From positions 8,424 to 72,423 of the forward strand of contig JBPOHI010000065.1 of NCBI GenBank assembly GCA_052035735.1: 64,000 bases of DNA, written 5' to 3'. Positions 17,671-29,336 of this stretch are shown here, in pieces. Position numbers and translations under genes: made by a program. Source of the DNA: JAGPDF01 sp052035735. Lineage in GTDB: Bacteria > Acidobacteriota > Thermoanaerobaculia > Multivoradales > JAGPDF01. How positions within the stretch are numbered: the first letter of the stretch is position 1; every line of letters starts with the position of its first letter. The notes under the pieces are model-generated. The model was given only the letters and a program-made list of their open reading frames with translations. It was not told the origin of the DNA and searched no databases.

Positions 17671-19356
17671 TCAGGGTGCGACAGCCGACCAATAGCCCGA
17701 GTTCCCGATCTCGAAGCCGTCGGAAAACAGCGAACCTGCGAGTACGAACAAGCCCCCCGAGTCGGTCGCGGTCTCGCTCGTCGTCGAGACATCCTCGCCG
17801 GGGGAGCCGACGGCGAGGTCGGGATGGCCGTCGCCATCGAAGTCGCCCGCCGCGAGCGCCGTGGCGTACTGATCGCCGACTTCCAGAATGCCGGAGTGGC
17901 CGTTGAACCGCTGCCCGACGAGGCGAGGCGGCAGCGTCGTTCCGGGAAAGGCTCCGCTCCAGCCTGGGATGCAGTGGGCGATCCCGGCGTCGGTCCGGGT
18001 GAGGAACGTACTCGGATCGACGACGTCTTCGAACGGGCTGCCGACGACGATGTCGGCCAGCCCGTCCCGGTCGAAGTCGGCGACGGCCATCGCGAGACCA
18101 AAGTAGTCGAACGCCTCGGGGTTCTCTCCCACGGCGACGTCGGCCTGACCAAAGGTGGTTCCCGTTGCCGTCGTGATGACGAGCGGGAACGCGCCGGGAA
18201 CGAAGGTCACCACACCGGCGTCGACGATGGTCGTCGAGCCGACGACGTCTTCGCTCGGCGCGGCGACCAGGAGGTCGTCCATGCCGTCGCCGTTCACGTC
18301 CCCCGCGGCGAGGACGCGGCCGAACGCGTCGCCGGTCTCGATCGACTGCCCGGGCGAAATCGCCTGGCTGAACGACTGATCGTTGCTGAACGCGAGCGGC
18401 GTACCGAGAGTGCTGCCGTAGAAGAGGTGGACGAGCCCCGAGCCGGTGGTCGCCGCGGTCGCATCCCCCTCGCCCGGGGCGCCGACCGCGAGATCGACGA
18501 CCGGCGGTCCCCCGGGACCGTCGGTATCGCCGTTGAAGTTGCCGACGACGAGCGCCTCCCCGAAGCGGTCGAGCGGCTCGGCGACGTCGGAGACCGAGCC
18601 GGTCACGTCGGTCGAATCCTGGTGAATGTGGCGCTGAAGGGTCGAGAGCCCGCTGGGACCTCCGGCGAGGACGGCGATCACCCCGGACTGGTCCTGGCTG
18701 GAGGTGTCGAGTCCGGGGGCGCCGACCACGAGCTCGTCATAGCCATCGACATCGAAGTCGCCGGCCGCGACGGCATGGCCGAAGCGGGCGAAGTTCTTGT
18801 CGCCGATCGCGGTCGGATAGAGCTTCAGACCCACGTTGGTGAGGCCAACGGCGGAGCCTTCGAGCACCAGAACCGAGCCGCAGTCGGTATAGGGCGCCCC
18901 CCCGAGGAGGACGTCCTCTCCCGGAACTCCGATCGCGATGTCGTCGAAGCCGTCATTGTTGAAGTCGCCGGCGGCGATCGCGAAGCCGAACTCGTCGCCA
19001 GCCTCCTCGTCCTGCGGCCCGTTCGGTGGAAAGAAGTCGGTGATGAGAACGTCGGCGTTGCTCACGCCGGTGATGTTCCCGTACTGCACGCGAACCGCCC
19101 CGGCGTTTGCGACCACCGAGCTCTCGCGGTCGAAGGCGGCGAGATCCGCGTGGCCGTCGCCGTTGAAGTCTCCGGTCGCGAGACTCTTGCCGAAATTGTC
19201 GTTGTCCTGCGCCGAGCCGACGAGGCCCGAGCCCGACGTGTCTTGCCAGAAGGCGGTGCGCTGGAAGGCGAACTGCGCCTCCGCGCGCGGGCTCCATGCC
19301 GAAAGCAGCGTACCGATAGCCTGAAGAAGAAGGGCGAAGCGCTTCGTCGTGTTCAT
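17671..19356 (-). CDS. Secreted FG-GAP repeat protein with DGFE-type tag (paralogue)
   Basis: This 561-residue protein begins with a signal peptide (cleavage after PRAEA near residue 27) and has seven FG-GAP blades with loops such as GDFNGDGHADLA, GDFNNDGFDDIAIG and ADFDRDGLADIVVG. It ends in LFSDGFEIGNSGYWSAVAP. Overall order and many blade sequences match the gene at 8553-10250, so the two arose by duplication within this lineage. It is convergent with the DUF1554-like gene, with 47 nt between them and no obvious terminator. Confidence 0.85.
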   Translation of the reverse strand: MNTTKRFALLLQAIGTLLSAWSPRAEAQFAFQRTAFWQDTSGSGLVGSAQDNDNFGKSLATGDFNGDGHADLAAFDRESSVVANAGAVRVQYGNITGVSNADVLITDFFPPNGPQDEEAGDEFGFAIAAGDFNNDGFDDIAIGVPGEDVLLGGAPYTDCGSVLVLEGSAVGLTNVGLKLYPTAIGDKNFARFGHAVAAGDFDVDGYDELVVGAPGLDTSSQDQSGVIAVLAGGPSGLSTLQRHIHQDSTDVTGSVSDVAEPLDRFGEALVVGNFNGDTDGPGGPPVVDLAVGAPGEGDATAATTGSGLVHLFYGSTLGTPLAFSNDQSFSQAISPGQSIETGDAFGRVLAAGDVNGDGMDDLLVAAPSEDVVGSTTIVDAGVVTFVPGAFPLVITTATGTTFGQADVAVGENPEAFDYFGLAMAVADFDRDGLADIVVGSPFEDVVDPSTFLTRTDAGIAHCIPGWSGAFPGTTLPPRLVGQRFNGHSGILEVGDQYATALAAGDFDGDGHPDLAVGSPGEDVSTTSETATDSGGLFVLAGSLFSDGFEIGNSGYWSAVAP

Positions 19357-19489
19357 CGATCCTCCGAAAGGTGGTGTCGACTGTCTACGCGCACTTCGCG
19401 GGAGAAGGGGCCATTTCCCGAGCCGGGTTCGATCGCCGAGCCCTCCTCGGGCCTGCTAGATTGCCCCCTCGAGACGGGAGGAGGGGCGG

Positions 19490-20104
19490 TTGATCACCCA
19501 ACCGAAGGCGGCGGTCGTGCTCATCGAAGCTCTGCTGGCGAAGGACTTCGTCCGCTTGGGCGAGGCGCTCGCGCCGGCGGTCCGGTTCCGGGCGCTCGTC
19601 CCGGGCGAATCTCCTGTGCTCGACTCGGATCGCGCGGTGGCGAACGCCTTCGAGCGCTGGTTTCGCGACAAGGAGGGCCTCGAGCTCATCGCCGCCGATG
19701 CCGACCGGATCGGCGATCGCTGCACCCTGCGCTACCGCCTGCGACTCGAGCGCAAGGGGGAGCCGATGGTCGTCGAGCATTCGATCTGCGGCGACCTCGA
19801 AGGGGATCGCTTCGTCGCGCTCGACCTTCTCTGCTCGGGCTTCCGCCCGACAGGAGCCGCACCCGCCGCCGGCAAGCTGCACCGGTTCGACGCCGGAGAC
19901 CTCGGATGCGGCACCGGGTTGCCGCGCGAGTTTCGTGCCCGCATCGGGCAGATTCCGGTCGGACACCTCCTCCAGGTCGTGACGCGCGACGCGGCCTCGC
20001 GCGAGGACCTGCCGGCGCTCGCCCGAATGCTGGGGCACAGGGTGCACTCCGTCGACTCCGCCTCCGGAGGCGATGTCACCATCATCGTGGAGAGAACGAA
20101 ATGA
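19490..20104 (+). CDS. SnoaL-like domain fused to a TusA/SirA-like domain
   Basis: The 204-residue protein starts at a TTG (19490) preceded by GGGAGGAGG. The first ~120 residues resemble the SnoaL/NTF2 fold (LIEALLAKDFVRLGEALAP, RFRAL, ERWFRDKEGLELI, hydrophobic strands). The last ~75 residues are TusA-like: FDAGDLGCGTGLPREFRARI carries the single conserved Cys, followed by IPVGHLLQVVTRDAASREDLPALARMLGH. TusA proteins relay persulfide sulfur. The gene overlaps a DsrE-family gene by 4 nt, a classical TusA-DsrE association, so a role in sulfur trafficking is reasonable. The SnoaL fusion is unusual. Confidence 0.75.
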   Translation: MITQPKAAVVLIEALLAKDFVRLGEALAPAVRFRALVPGESPVLDSDRAVANAFERWFRDKEGLELIAADADRIGDRCTLRYRLRLERKGEPMVVEHSICGDLEGDRFVALDLLCSGFRPTGAAPAAGKLHRFDAGDLGCGTGLPREFRARIGQIPVGHLLQVVTRDAASREDLPALARMLGHRVHSVDSASGGDVTIIVERTK

Positions 20105-20466
20105 GCCAGCGCATGCTGTTCAACTGCACCCACGGCGCCGAGAATCCGGAGCGCGCGACCCTCCCTTTCGTCGCCGCCAACGTGGCGGCGACCGCAGGTC
20201 TCGAAGCGATCGTGGTCTGCACCGTCGAGGCGGTGCGGTTGGGCACGCACGGCGGGGCCGATGACGTAGCCGCGCCGGGGCTCCCGCCGCTCGCTGAGCT
20301 CCTGCGTGAGTTCGTCGCCAACGGTGGCCAGATCTGGCTCTGCGGTGCCTGCACGAAGCCGCGCGGCATCGGCGAAGAGGCGCTCGCCGCCGGCGTCAAG
20401 ATCGTCGGGGCGGCGAAGATCGTCGAGACCATCGCTGCCGGCGCCACCCCGATCGCCTTTGCCTGA
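20101..20466 (+). CDS. DsrE/DsrF-like family protein
   Basis: The 121-residue protein has the alternating beta/alpha pattern of DsrE-like proteins and a Cys-containing loop QIWLCGACTKPRGIG near residues 78-92, where the family carries its active cysteine. Its ATG (20101) overlaps the TGA of the TusA-fusion gene, so the two are translationally coupled. Family knowledge: DsrE/TusA partners accept and donate persulfide sulfur. The actual pathway is not evident, since no dsr or tRNA-thiolation genes are nearby. Confidence 0.8.
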   Translation: MSQRMLFNCTHGAENPERATLPFVAANVAATAGLEAIVVCTVEAVRLGTHGGADDVAAPGLPPLAELLREFVANGGQIWLCGACTKPRGIGEEALAAGVKIVGAAKIVETIAAGATPIAFA

Positions 20467-20499
20467 AGACGGGCGCGCCCCGGCCGGAGAGCCCAGCTC

Positions 20500-20830
20500 A
20501 TGGCGACCTCGACCACTCGAGCGGCGATCGTCATCGGCGGCGGGATCGGCGGCTTCTCTGCGGCGATCGCGCTGCGGCAGCGGGGCATCGCCGCGACCGT
20601 CTACGAGCGGGCGGAGGCGTTGGGCGATGTCGGGGCGGGGCTGTTGCTCGTGGCGAACGCAATGCGGTCGCTCGGTCGTCTGGGTCTCGCGGAGGCCACG
20701 ATCGCCGCGGGCTCGTTCGTGACGCGCGCTCAGATCCGCGCCGCTGCGGGCTCCGTCCTCACTGAGACCGACATGGGAAATTTCGCGGCGCGCTGGCGAG
20801 CTTCGCCGGCGCAGGCGGCGTGCCTGCGGT
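20500..20830 (+). pseudogene. Truncated FAD-dependent monooxygenase (N-terminal fragment)
   Basis: The first ~95 residues are a clear aromatic-ring-hydroxylase N-terminus: Rossmann motif VIGGGIGGFSAAIAL, then YERAEALGDVGAGLLLVANAM and MGNFAARW. After about 20800 the similarity stops and the frame runs meaninglessly into the sigma-factor gene that starts at 20897. The FAD/NAD-binding GD motif and the substrate domain are missing, so this is a 3'-deleted remnant. The breakpoint is only approximate. Confidence 0.65.
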
Positions 20831-20896
20831 CCGTTGCCGGGCGAGAGCGGCGCAGTGCCCCGCCCGGGCCGGTCGTTTCGGCTAGCATGCGGCCGG

Positions 20897-21466
20897 ATGA
20901 GCCGGGACACGTCCTCCTCGCTGCAGGAAGCCTTCGAACGCGCCGAGCGCGGCGACGCCGCCGCGCGGGAGGCGCTCTTCGCGCTGCTCTACGACGAGCT
21001 TCATCGGCTCGCGCACGCTCACGTCGCGCGCGCCCGCGGTGCGATGACCTGGAACACCACCACGCTCCTGCACGAGGCCTACCTCGGCTTCGCGCGCCGG
21101 GACGGGCTGCAGTTTCCCGACGAGAACCGTTTTCTGGGCTACGCCGCGCGCGCCATGCGCGGGCTGGTCATCGACGCGATCCGCTCGCGGCATACGGAGA
21201 AGCGCGGCGTGGATCTGTCGTTCGTGCCGGTCGCGGAGGCGATGCTTTCGGCCGTCGGATCGCCGGCGGAGGTCGAGCACCTCAACGACGCGCTTGCCGA
21301 TCTGGCGCAGCTCGAGCCGGCACTCGCCGAGCTCGTCGATCTGGCCTTCTTTTGCGGCTTCACCTTCGCGGAGATCGCGAAGATGCGTGGCGTCACCGAG
21401 CGGACCGTGCAGCGCGACTGGGCCAAAGCGCGGCTGCTCCTCCACGGCGCGCTCGGGCGAGCCTAG
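20897..21466 (+). CDS. ECF-type sigma-70 factor (second copy)
   Basis: The 189-residue product starts at ATG 20897 and belongs to the same kinase-associated ECF group as the 7853-8440 gene: region 2 with LLHEAYLGFARR, RFLGYAARAMRGLVIDAIRSRH, and region 4 with FTFAEIAKMRGVTERTVQRDWAKARLLL. Here the kinase gene is convergent and only 7 nt away rather than in the same operon. It may sit at the breakpoint that removed the 3' part of the monooxygenase. Targets unknown. Confidence 0.9.
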   Translation: MSRDTSSSLQEAFERAERGDAAAREALFALLYDELHRLAHAHVARARGAMTWNTTTLLHEAYLGFARRDGLQFPDENRFLGYAARAMRGLVIDAIRSRHTEKRGVDLSFVPVAEAMLSAVGSPAEVEHLNDALADLAQLEPALAELVDLAFFCGFTFAEIAKMRGVTERTVQRDWAKARLLLHGALGRA

Positions 21467-21473
21467 CCCGGCG

Positions 21474-24221
<2,748 letters not shown>

Positions 24222-24281
24222 GGTCTGGGTATCGTAGTCGAAGCGGAGCGCCGTGCCTGGAGCGGTGGGACTTGCGCCCGT

Positions 24282-25130
24282 TCAACCGCGCTCGAAGGTC
24301 GCGAGAGCGAGTTCGCAGACCGCGCTGCCCGCGAAGCGGATGGCCGAAAGGTGTCCGGCTTCGGGCACGACCAGGGCGGCGCCGCCGCTGAGCTCCGCCA
24401 GGCGCCGGGTCTCGGCGGCCGGAATGCCCCGGTCCAGGGCGCCCGAGACGTGGGCGGTGGGGATTCCCAGGTGCCGCGCGTGGAGCCGAAGGTCGAGGAA
24501 ACGATAGGCGCGGCGAAAAGCGAGGCGAAAGAAGAGGTACGCCGGCCGGCCCCAGGGGGCGGTGAGCCAGGACCACTCGAGCAGGTGCGGCGAGACATCC
24601 TCGAACATCGCCGCGCCGACACCCGGCTTCCGGGCGAGCGCCGGGTGGGCCCAGTAGCCGCCCGAGCTCACGCCCCAGAGGAAGAGGGGCAGATCGGGCA
24701 CCCGTTCGGCGAGACCCGCGAGCGCGTCGTCGACATCGCGGTCGATGAAGCCGTTGCGCGGCCCGCTGCTGCCGAAACCCGGCAGGTCAATGGTCAACGC
24801 GTGATAGCCGGCGGCGCGGACCGCTTCGATGCGGCCCCGGCGGTGGAAGTACGCCTGACCCCAGCCGAGCCAGGGATGGAGGAAGAGCACCGCGCCGCGG
24901 GCGCTTCCGCCCGCGGGATACCAGGTCGCACCGAGGTCGCCCGGGCCGTTCCGGCGCGCCATCCGGAAGCTCTCGAACGGTGCGAGCTCCGGCCCCGGCG
25001 CCGCTACTTCGACGCGCGGAAAGCGCGGCCCGAGAGCGAAGAATAGCCGCGCCGCCCAGACCTCCTCCCGGCGACCCGGGCGGGGTGGGGCGGCGAGGGC
25101 TTCCCGCGACGCGTGGACCACTTCGGGCAT
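24282..25130 (-). CDS. Alpha/beta hydrolase
   Basis: The 282-residue product (ATG at 25130) has an alpha/beta-hydrolase core: oxyanion region LFLHPWLGWGQ, DLPGFGSSGP, nucleophile elbow GVSSGG near residue 150, an acid in the SGALDRGIP strand, and the late His in PEAGHLSAIRF. Substrate is unknown. An in-frame GTG at 25154 and a further upstream start would lengthen the N-terminus; none has a good Shine-Dalgarno, so the start is open. It lies 60 nt from the kinase gene on the same strand. Confidence 0.8.
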   Translation of the reverse strand: MPEVVHASREALAAPPRPGRREEVWAARLFFALGPRFPRVEVAAPGPELAPFESFRMARRNGPGDLGATWYPAGGSARGAVLFLHPWLGWGQAYFHRRGRIEAVRAAGYHALTIDLPGFGSSGPRNGFIDRDVDDALAGLAERVPDLPLFLWGVSSGGYWAHPALARKPGVGAAMFEDVSPHLLEWSWLTAPWGRPAYLFFRLAFRRAYRFLDLRLHARHLGIPTAHVSGALDRGIPAAETRRLAELSGGAALVVPEAGHLSAIRFAGSAVCELALATFERG

Positions 25131-25286
25131 GTCGAAGGGAGTGTAGTACGTCACACGACTGCGACGGCCTCGATTTCGACTCTCGCATTCTCCCGACGGC
25201 AAGGGAGAGTCGTGGGCGCCGGCCCAGGGTCCGCCGATGTCCGGAAGCGATGCCCTTTCGCGACTTCTGGAATGGGAGGACGAAGA

Positions 25287-26693
25287 ATGCGTTTCATTTC
25301 AAGGCTCGTCCTGGTCGGCTCGTTCGTCACGTTGCTCTGGTTCCCCGCCGTTGGAGGCGCCGCTGACGGTGACCTGGACACGACATTTTCCGCCGACGGC
25401 CGGCAGCGCGTGGCCTTCGATCTCGATGTCGATGCGGCGGACATGGCGACCGCGGTGGCGGTCGGATCAAGCGGGACGATCGTGGCCGCCGGCCTCGCGT
25501 CGATCACCGACCCGAACCACAGCCATGCCGTGGCCCTCGTCCGCCTCCTGCCCAGCGGCGCGCCAGACGGTGGATTCTCGAGCGACGGGGAGTTCTCGTT
25601 CGTTCCGACCGACGGCGTCGATCCGCTCTTTCCCCCGGCTGTCGCCGTCGCCACCGACGGCTCGATCTTCGTCGCCGGGAAGAGCCGCGAAACCCCCCAG
25701 GGAGGGGGACGCTTCGTCTGCAAGGTCCTGCCGGCGGGCGGGCTCGACACGACTTTCGGTAGCCTCGGCTGCGTCTCGGAGAGCGACTGCGCGATCGGCA
25801 ACGTGCCCGACTCGCGCTGCCACTACTCTGCGATCGTCGAATCAGCGGGCTCGCTCTATCTCGCCGGCTCGTACCTCGACTTTCCCGTCGGCGCCCCCTC
25901 CTCGGCGGACTGGGAGTTTCTCGTCGAGAAGCGCAGCGCCAGCACCGGCGCAGCCGACCCGACGTTCTCGGCGGACGGGCGAGTCGTCGTGCCGTTCGAC
26001 CTCGATGGCGAGTCCGCGGACGAGACGCGCGCCCTCGCGTTGGGCCCCGACGGCACCATCTTCGTTGCCGGCGGAGCCGATGCCGACCTGACGCTCGGCC
26101 TGCCGGTGCTCGCTGTCGCGGCGCTCACTCCGGCCGGAGACCTCGACACGGGCTTCGGCGTCGGCGGCCGATTCGCGGAGGTCGAGGGCGTCGCGACCGG
26201 CGTCGTGGTCGACGCTCTCGGGCGCTTGGTCGTGGCCGGCGGCAGTTCCGGCGAGACTGCCGTGCTGCGCTTCCTCGCCACGGGCGAAATCGACCTCGCC
26301 TTCGGTACAGGCGGCCTCGCTCTCCATCCCGGCCTCGGTGGCGCGGCGGGCCTCACGCTCGGCCTCGCAGTCGGAAGCGACGGTCGCCCGGCACTTGCGC
26401 TGAAGAGAGCGGACGGCCTCTTCTCGGCAGCGCGCCTGACGGCGGGAGGCGCGCTGGACCCGTCGTTCGCCAGCGACGGCGTCGCCGAGATCTCCTTCAC
26501 GGATGGGTCCGGTGGAGACTTCGCGTCGACCGCCGCAGTTGCGCTCGAGGGCGGACGAGTGCTCCTCGCCGGTCTGGCGGAATGGAACGGCGTCGACACC
26601 GACTTCGGAATCGTCCGGCTGCGTGGAGAGCTGGTGTTCAGCGGTGGTTTCGAGTCGAGCGGCGTCTGGAGCTGGGGCGTCTCTGTGCCCTGA
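25287..26693 (+). CDS. Secreted delta-60 (DUF5122) propeller protein with variant DGFE tag
   Basis: The start is ATG 25287 with GGGAGGA 7 nt upstream, giving 468 residues with a signal peptide (FISRLVLVGSFVTLLW...GGAA). About seven delta-60 repeats follow, recognisable from LDTTFSADGR, DPTFSADGRV, LDTGFGVGGRF, IDLAFGTGGL and LDPSFASDGV. These form a predicted beta-propeller. The C-terminus VFSGGFESSGVWSWGVSVP is a divergent form of the tag found in other secreted proteins here. No enzymatic motif is visible. Confidence 0.85.
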   Translation: MRFISRLVLVGSFVTLLWFPAVGGAADGDLDTTFSADGRQRVAFDLDVDAADMATAVAVGSSGTIVAAGLASITDPNHSHAVALVRLLPSGAPDGGFSSDGEFSFVPTDGVDPLFPPAVAVATDGSIFVAGKSRETPQGGGRFVCKVLPAGGLDTTFGSLGCVSESDCAIGNVPDSRCHYSAIVESAGSLYLAGSYLDFPVGAPSSADWEFLVEKRSASTGAADPTFSADGRVVVPFDLDGESADETRALALGPDGTIFVAGGADADLTLGLPVLAVAALTPAGDLDTGFGVGGRFAEVEGVATGVVVDALGRLVVAGGSSGETAVLRFLATGEIDLAFGTGGLALHPGLGGAAGLTLGLAVGSDGRPALALKRADGLFSAARLTAGGALDPSFASDGVAEISFTDGSGGDFASTAAVALEGGRVLLAGLAEWNGVDTDFGIVRLRGELVFSGGFESSGVWSWGVSVP

Positions 26694-26804
26694 GCTAAGC
26701 GAAGTGCGGCTCCTCAGCTCCGCAGGGGCGTATCCCATGCGAATGCGACGCTCAGAAGAGAGCGCAGGTACGGCGCTGCGGTAGAAGCTGGCGAGAGGGT
26801 CAGG

Positions 26805-28871
26805 CTAGATCGACAGCCCGGGGTCGCCCTCGAGGACCGTGGTCTCGAGCCGGGGGCGCTCGCCGCTCTTCCACAGGGCGGCGGTGTGCACGACCCGATA
26901 GCGGAGCGGTCCGCCGTCCGGGCTTTCGCTGCGCGCGATCGGCCGCGGAATGCAGACGAACTCGGTGCGCAGCTCCTCGGCCGACAAACGGACCTTCGCA
27001 TAGCCGTGTCCCCCCAGATCGACGAACTCCAAGTGCGGAGCCAGATCCGGGTTGGACAGCGACCGCGCGCGCTCGAGGTCGAAGCTCTTCGCATATTCGA
27101 GGCACGCACGAACGCCGTGCCGGAGCAGCATGTTGTGGGTCCAGTCCGGCGGACCCGCCGGCTTGTCGGCGAGAAACAGCGGCCGGAGCGGAATGTCCTT
27201 CGGGAGATTGTGCTCCTGCGCCTCCATGGCGCCCGGGCTGATGAGCGAGGCGCCGACGAAGCTCAGGCCGACGGGGTCGAACTTGCCAGGTGGAAGCTCG
27301 GCGGCCGCATAGCCGGCCCAGAAGCTGTGGAGGTCGCCCGAGACGATGGCGAAGCCCGACAACTTCTCATCGCGCACGAGCTGGTAGATCTCGGCGCGCT
27401 CCATGAACGCGGAGCCGTAGTCCCCGCCGCTCATGGACGCGTACCCGCCGTCCGCAGGCCAGGGCTCCTTGGTGAGACCCGGGGGGAGGTTCTGCGGGTC
27501 GGCGCGCTGGTCGAGCGTGCCCTGGGAGTTGGCCCAGATCTTCCACGCCGCCGTCGAGCTCCGGAGCTTCTCTTTGAACCACGCCTTCTGCTCCGCCCCG
27601 AGGATCGTCTGCGGCGGCGCGTTCCGTCGCGGGTTGGGGACATGGGCGTCGTTGAAGCGGATCTCCGCCGGAGGATGGCCGCCGTTCGCGGCGCGCCCGC
27701 CGTCCAGCACGCGCATCAGCGCCTCGGGAAACATGGCGATGAACTCTTCGCCGCCGAGCTTCCCCAGCGACGGATCGCCGAAGCAGTCCGCGCTGCGGTA
27801 GCTGTGCTGGTCGGTGACGATCAGATCCAGGTTGCGGCCATAGCGCAGCGTCCGGTAGGCCTTGAGGCTGTGGATTGCCGTCAGGTTGTTCGCCTCCATC
27901 CCTAGCCCGTTGTCGTCGAACTCCTGGATGGGAACACCGTCCTTGACGGCGGGCGGACCGAACTCGTCGAGCGACCCGCTGGGCGGCGCGACGCGCGCCG
28001 GGAGGTACTCGAACCAAGCCTGATTCGCCGCGATCTTGATGCTCGGGGCGGGCTGCTCGAACCTTCCTGCCTTGAGGGTGCTCTGCCAACCCTGCCAGGA
28101 GAACTCGTGGTTGTCCCAGATGCAGACGAACGGCCAGCGCGCGCGCGCGTCCTGGAGGTCGGGATCGGCGAGGTAGCCCTTGTAGATGACCCGGTAGCCC
28201 TCGAGGGTCAGCGGAATGTGGAAGTTGCCGACCTTGCGGCCGTCCGGAAGGCGCGCAACCTCATAGATCGTGCGGTCGTAGCGGGTCTTCACCTCGTCGG
28301 GATACTGGACGACCTCGTAGATGAAGTCGCCCAGGTGCAACACGAACCCGAGTTGTTCGGCGGCGGGGGCGCGCTCGTCCTCGTAGATCATCCGGCGATA
28401 GCCGTTGAGCTTGCCTTCGTTGACGTCCTGGCAGCTCACGAAGGCGAAGTTCACCGTACGGGGATCGTCGGCGAGCGGCGCCGTGATCGTACGGCCGACC
28501 CGGCTGCCGTTGCCTTCGCTGTCGGTGAACCGATACCAGTAGGTGCGCGCCGGCTCGAGTCCGCCGATCAGCACCCGCGCCGTCCAGTCCGCGGCGAGGG
28601 AGACCGGGGCTTCGGCGTGCGCCACGACCCGGCTAAAGGCCTCGTCCTCGGCGACTTCGACGGTGAGGATCTCACGCGTGCCCTGGTCGAACGGACGCCG
28701 CGTCCACAGGATGACGCTCCCCGCGTCGGGATCGCCCGAAGCGACCCCTTGCGGATAGAGATCCCGCCGCTCGTGCCAGCGGACCCGCGAACTGCAGGCC
28801 GTACCGGCCCACGCGAACGAAGCCCCGATAGCGGCTGCTGCCTTGAGAAAGGATCGGCGGCTGATGCTCAT
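26805..28871 (-). CDS. phoD: PhoD-family alkaline phosphatase/phosphodiesterase, Tat-exported
   Basis: The 688-residue protein starts with a twin-arginine signal (MSISRRSFLKAAAAIGASFAW). A PhoD N-terminal fibronectin-like domain (PQGVASGDPDAGSVILWTRR, ARTYWYRF) is followed by the metallophosphatase core: FVSCQDV with the conserved Cys near residue 145, LHLGDFIYE, WDNHEFSWQGW and VSGDLHSFW. PhoD enzymes hydrolyse phosphate diesters and monoesters with Ca and Fe. It is monocistronic and convergent with the delta-60 gene. No Pho-box was recognised. Confidence 0.92.
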   Translation of the reverse strand: MSISRRSFLKAAAAIGASFAWAGTACSSRVRWHERRDLYPQGVASGDPDAGSVILWTRRPFDQGTREILTVEVAEDEAFSRVVAHAEAPVSLAADWTARVLIGGLEPARTYWYRFTDSEGNGSRVGRTITAPLADDPRTVNFAFVSCQDVNEGKLNGYRRMIYEDERAPAAEQLGFVLHLGDFIYEVVQYPDEVKTRYDRTIYEVARLPDGRKVGNFHIPLTLEGYRVIYKGYLADPDLQDARARWPFVCIWDNHEFSWQGWQSTLKAGRFEQPAPSIKIAANQAWFEYLPARVAPPSGSLDEFGPPAVKDGVPIQEFDDNGLGMEANNLTAIHSLKAYRTLRYGRNLDLIVTDQHSYRSADCFGDPSLGKLGGEEFIAMFPEALMRVLDGGRAANGGHPPAEIRFNDAHVPNPRRNAPPQTILGAEQKAWFKEKLRSSTAAWKIWANSQGTLDQRADPQNLPPGLTKEPWPADGGYASMSGGDYGSAFMERAEIYQLVRDEKLSGFAIVSGDLHSFWAGYAAAELPPGKFDPVGLSFVGASLISPGAMEAQEHNLPKDIPLRPLFLADKPAGPPDWTHNMLLRHGVRACLEYAKSFDLERARSLSNPDLAPHLEFVDLGGHGYAKVRLSAEELRTEFVCIPRPIARSESPDGGPLRYRVVHTAALWKSGERPRLETTVLEGDPGLSI

Positions 28872-28949
28872 CGTCTCACTCCGTTCCGGCTGCGGTCGTT
28901 ACGGCTGATACGCGCCGGGAGCGGTTAGGTTGCGGCGTGAACTCGGCTG

Positions 28950-29190
28950 ATCTGCCTCGAGCACAAAGACGCCTACGCTGCCGGCGAGGTGGGCTTCCTC
29001 GCGCGGGCGCTGGTACAGGCGACGTTCCCCACAGTGATTCGAAGGCCGACGAGTTCGCCCGGCGGAACGGACACTTCACGCTCTCGATCCTCGCGCCGAC
29101 GGACGTGGCCTCCCGTTTGGTCGCTACCCTCGGCTGGTCCTGGCCTACCTGACGACGGAGGCGGTGCGGCGGAAGAGCCCCGACATCCGG
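28950..29190 (+). pseudogene. Decayed repA remnant
   Basis: About 240 nt closely resemble the 5' third of the three intact repA genes downstream: the stretches encoding DAYAAGEVGFLARALVQA, NGHFTLSILAP, RLVLAYLTTEAVRRKSPDI are recognisable at DNA level. The upstream part, the start codon and everything after about 29190 are gone, and indels put the pieces in different frames. It precedes a DGFE-tagged cargo gene, as repA copies 1 and 2 do, and marks the left edge of the mobile region. Confidence 0.85.
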
Positions 29191-29336
29191 ACCTGGCGGG
29201 GATTGTTCGGCTCGGCCTTGCGCCAGTCCCCGACGACCCCGCGCTGTCCCTTTTGGCGCGCTGGTGACGGTCAGTATGAAGGGACCGGATGACACCGAGC
29301 GCGAAGGCGGTCACCACCAAGGAGGGGGAGCTCTCG

